7,240 nt of DNA from positions 1 to 7,240 of the forward strand of contig JAISQH010000547.1 in NCBI GenBank assembly GCA_031274385.1, read 5' to 3'. This document shows, one piece after another, positions 4,493-7,240 of the stretch. Position numbers and translations under genes: made by a program. The notes below the pieces were generated by a model that saw nothing but the letters and a program-made list of their open reading frames with translations, did no database searches and was not told the DNA's origin. The stretch comes from Planctomycetaceae bacterium. GTDB lineage: Bacteria > Planctomycetota > Planctomycetia > Pirellulales > Thermoguttaceae. The number at the start of each line of letters is the position of its first letter. The first letter of the stretch is position 1.

Positions 4493-7240
4493 TCAGTTTT
4501 TTGTCTTGAAATTGAATATCATATACAACACCCGCAGCACAAGCAACGACATAATCATTGCTCCGATCACACCGCCAATCACAACTGTTGCGAGCGGTCT
4601 TTGCACTTCGGCTCCGATTCCCGTACTAAATGCCATCGGTAAAAAACCGAGACTGGCAACTAATGTTGTCATTAATACCGGACGTAATCGGGTAATTGCC
4701 GCTTGTGTGACCGCTTCTTCCAGTTCCAATCCTTTTTGGCGCAGTTGCCTAATATACGAAACGAGAATCATATCGTCAAGTACCGCAACTCCTGACATTG
4801 CAATAAATCCAACCGCCGCCGAAATAGAAAACGGCATGTCACGCATCCAAAGCGCAACAACCCCGCCAACCCACGCAAACGGAATCCCGGTAAAAACCCG
4901 TAACGAATCAATCAGATTCCGATACGTTAAATAAAGCAGTACGAAAATCAAAAGAAGCGTTATCGGAACAACAATCATCAGCCGCCATTGTGCCCGTTCA
5001 AGATGTTCAAACTGACCTCCATATTCGATACGATAACGCGGAGTCGGCATGGTTACTTGTTCGTTAATTTTCTTTTTGGCGTTTTTAACGTAACTTCCAA
5101 GATCGCGACCTCTGACATTTGCCGAAATCGTAATTCGCCGGATTCCCCATTCACGCGAAATCGTGGACGGTCCTTCGACAATTTCCACCGACGCAAGCCG
5201 CCCCAATGGAATCTGTTCACCGCTTGGTGTTACAACCGGTATCTCGGCAACCGCTTTCGGATCATCCTGATATTTGTCCGGTAATCGAATCACCAACGGA
5301 AAACGAAGCTCCCCTTCAATAATTTCACCAACTTCCTTGCTGCCAATGGATTCAACAAGTTCCAATACTTCCTTAGCGGCAATACCGTACCGCGCCAATT
5401 GATCCTGCTCAACACGAATTTGTAACATCGGTTGCCCTGTAATTTGTTCAACGGAAACATCGGCAGCACCCGGAATCGAATTCAGTATCTGTTCAATTTC
5501 ACCGGCTTTTTCAATCAATAAATCAAATTCGTCACCAAAAAGTTTAACCGCAAGATCAGCCCGAACACCGGAGGCAAGTTCATTGATACGCATATCAATC
5601 GGTTGAGAAAATCCCAGCCGTTGACCCGGCATGTCGCGCAACGATAAATCAATGGCTTCCGTCAACTCAGATTGCGTTTTCGCTTTTGTCCACTGCGAAC
5701 GCGGTTTTAACGTAATGAACATATCAGTCAGTTCCAATCCCATCGGATCAGTGCTGATTTCCGCCGAACCTATTCGGCTCCAAACGTCGTTGATTTCGTT
5801 CGGAAAATTCCGTAACAAAACTTTTTCCATTTCAGTATTGTAACGGATTGATTCGTTAATATCGGTTCCGGCAGGACGGACAATTCCGACAACAATCGCC
5901 CCTTCCGAAAGTTTGGGAATAAATTCCGAACCAAGATGCGGCGCAATCATACCAAAAGCAATAATCAATACACAAAGCGCGAAGATCATAATGACCAATT
6001 TATGATGTAACGCAAATTTGAGAATCGGATAATGAATTGCCTGAATGATACGCATAAGAAGCGGTTCACGTTCTTGAATTTTTCGCGGCAAAAGCAGACT
6101 TGCCAAAACCGGCATTAAAGTTAACGATAAAATCATGGAACCGAGCAGTGCAAAAATCACCGTGAGTGCCATCGGTCGAAACATTTTTCCCTCAACTCCT
6201 TCGAGCGTCAGTATCGGCAAATAGACAATCATAATAATCAATTCACCAAACATTGTTGGTTTTCGTACTTCAACAGCAGCGTCTCGAATAATCTCAAGGC
6301 GTGATTTTTCGTTGCCGGAATGATTGTCGGAATATTCTGCCAGTTTTCTTGTACAATTTTCTATCATCACAACAGAACTATCCACCACCAGTCCGAAGTC
6401 CAATGCACCAAGACTCAATAAACTTGCCGCAATCCCAAATTTGTACATCCCGGTAAATGCAAAAAGCATTGAGAGCGGAATAACCAGCGCAACAATAAAG
6501 GCTGCACGGATATTGCCGAGAAAGGCAAACAAAACCGCGACAACCAACAAACCGCCGTCAAACAAATTTTTTCGTACGGTATCGATGACAAAATTGACGA
6601 GTTCGGTACGGTCATAAACTGTTTTGAGTTGAACATTGGCAGGCAAACTTGATTCGAGTGATTGTAATCTTTCTTTCATTGCGGCTGTTACGCGATGACT
6701 GTTTTCGCCCATGAGCATAAAACCGAGTCCCATAACCACTTCGCCCTGACCATTTGCTGTAACAGCACCGCGCCGGATTTCGTGACCAATAACCACTTCG
6801 CCAATATCGGTAATCCGAATCGGTACTCCGTCTTCGGCTGCGATTACAATTTGCCGGATTTGTTCGATATTGGTTGTCCGTCCCAATCCTTGTACGAAAA
6901 GAGTTCCTCCGCCGCCCGGTCGGTTGATATTTCCGCCGCCGCTGTTGAGATTATTTTTCTGTACAGATTCAATCACCTGATCGAATGTCAAACTATGTTT
7001 CGACAATTTATCAGGATCAAGCCGAATCTGATATTGCCGGACATAACCGCCCCACGTGTTGATTTCGGCGGTTCCCGGCACAGTGCGCATAATGGGTTTG
7101 ACTTGCCAATCATGAATCGTACGTAATTCGGTCTCATCGGTTCCCTGTCCGAGAACAATATAATTCAGCACTTCTCCGAGTCCGGTTGAAACAGGTCCCA
7201 TCTGCGGTCTGGTAATTCCGTCCGGTAATTTGACGCCGCT
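4493..7240 (-). CDS. czcA: CzcA/CusA-family RND heavy-metal efflux pump (N-terminus outside window)
   Basis: The inner-membrane proton-driven pump of a tripartite metal exporter. The 915 visible residues run from the porter domain (SGVKLPDG...QMGPVSTGLGE, about 1-23) to the C-terminus. About 120 N-terminal residues are missing, judged from the fourth-helix motif, and the frame stays open to the window edge; Met at 7201 is internal. The TM4 motif DFGLVVDSSVVMIEN (281-295) keeps D281, D287 and E294 at the spacing of the CzcA proton-relay residues D402, D408 and E415. This favours divalent cations (Zn, Co, Cd, Ni) over the Cu/Ag type, whose motif differs. Other family blocks are HLGSEFIPKLSEG, TDPMG, KPRSQW and QPIDMRINELASGVRADLAVKLFG, then TRLRPVLMTTLVASLGFLPMA near the end. 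Odd points are D822-D823 and R903 in membrane segments. The symbol reflects the motif class, not a proven substrate. Confidence 0.95.
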   Translation of the reverse strand, partial: SGVKLPDGITRPQMGPVSTGLGEVLNYIVLGQGTDETELRTIHDWQVKPIMRTVPGTAEINTWGGYVRQYQIRLDPDKLSKHSLTFDQVIESVQKNNLNSGGGNINRPGGGGTLFVQGLGRTTNIEQIRQIVIAAEDGVPIRITDIGEVVIGHEIRRGAVTANGQGEVVMGLGFMLMGENSHRVTAAMKERLQSLESSLPANVQLKTVYDRTELVNFVIDTVRKNLFDGGLLVVAVLFAFLGNIRAAFIVALVIPLSMLFAFTGMYKFGIAASLLSLGALDFGLVVDSSVVMIENCTRKLAEYSDNHSGNEKSRLEIIRDAAVEVRKPTMFGELIIMIVYLPILTLEGVEGKMFRPMALTVIFALLGSMILSLTLMPVLASLLLPRKIQEREPLLMRIIQAIHYPILKFALHHKLVIMIFALCVLIIAFGMIAPHLGSEFIPKLSEGAIVVGIVRPAGTDINESIRYNTEMEKVLLRNFPNEINDVWSRIGSAEISTDPMGLELTDMFITLKPRSQWTKAKTQSELTEAIDLSLRDMPGQRLGFSQPIDMRINELASGVRADLAVKLFGDEFDLLIEKAGEIEQILNSIPGAADVSVEQITGQPMLQIRVEQDQLARYGIAAKEVLELVESIGSKEVGEIIEGELRFPLVIRLPDKYQDDPKAVAEIPVVTPSGEQIPLGRLASVEIVEGPSTISREWGIRRITISANVRGRDLGSYVKNAKKKINEQVTMPTPRYRIEYGGQFEHLERAQWRLMIVVPITLLLIFVLLYLTYRNLIDSLRVFTGIPFAWVGGVVALWMRDMPFSISAAVGFIAMSGVAVLDDMILVSYIRQLRQKGLELEEAVTQAAITRLRPVLMTTLVASLGFLPMAFSTGIGAEVQRPLATVVIGGVIGAMIMSLLVLRVLYMIFNFKTKN

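Noticed and set aside
4431..4934. Open frame of 167 codons on the plus strand
   Set aside because: It lies mostly antisense to the well-conserved 3' end of the efflux pump gene. Its Ser/Thr/Ile/Pro-rich translation shows no family pattern, and it has no ribosome-binding site.
6695..7126. Open frame of 143 codons on the plus strand
   Set aside because: It is entirely antisense to the porter domain of the efflux pump and its translation has no recognisable motif.

Overview
The window is chromosomal DNA from an AT-rich bacterium, most likely a member of the Planctomycetota. Two protein families point there. One is the secreted protein at 1091-1816, with its GYVEMSNGEVFPG and WRFKE...DEKMYTG...YP blocks. 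The other is the small Cys/His lipoprotein at 2007-2369; its twin WC-x2-H-x6-C-x2-C units resemble the N-terminal part of planctomycete metal-efflux adaptor proteins. This assignment comes from remembered family patterns, not from a search.

Layout. Bases 1-433 hold no gene but contain three short repeat elements of the dispersed intergenic kind and a likely promoter. Two plus-strand genes follow: a PEBP/YbhB-like cytoplasmic protein (434-913) and a secreted protein of unknown function (1091-1816). A good intrinsic terminator (1931-1968) closes this half. Everything further right is on the minus strand and is transcribed right to left. In transcription order it holds an RND heavy-metal efflux pump of the CzcA/CusA family (7240-4493, N-terminus outside the window), a restriction endonuclease resembling ApaLI (4376-3726), a beta-class amino-methyltransferase (3748-2528) overlapping the endonuclease by 23 bases, and the metal-knuckle lipoprotein (2369-2007).

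How the genes fit together. The endonuclease and methyltransferase form a compact type II restriction-modification operon with two promoter-like sequences of its own in the 116-base gap after the pump gene. This cassette sits between the efflux pump and a lipoprotein whose Cys/His knuckles suggest a periplasmic metal-binding partner of such a pump. The arrangement suggests a restriction-modification module dropped into a metal-resistance locus. The lipoprotein has its own Shine-Dalgarno sequence and a perfect 10-bp-arm palindrome upstream, so it can probably be expressed and regulated separately.

The most interesting points are the free-standing twin-knuckle lipoprotein and its palindrome, the extra C-terminal domain on the methyltransferase, the near-leaderless promoter of the endonuclease, and two unusual residues in the membrane part of the pump. 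No RNA genes, CRISPR arrays or transposases were seen.
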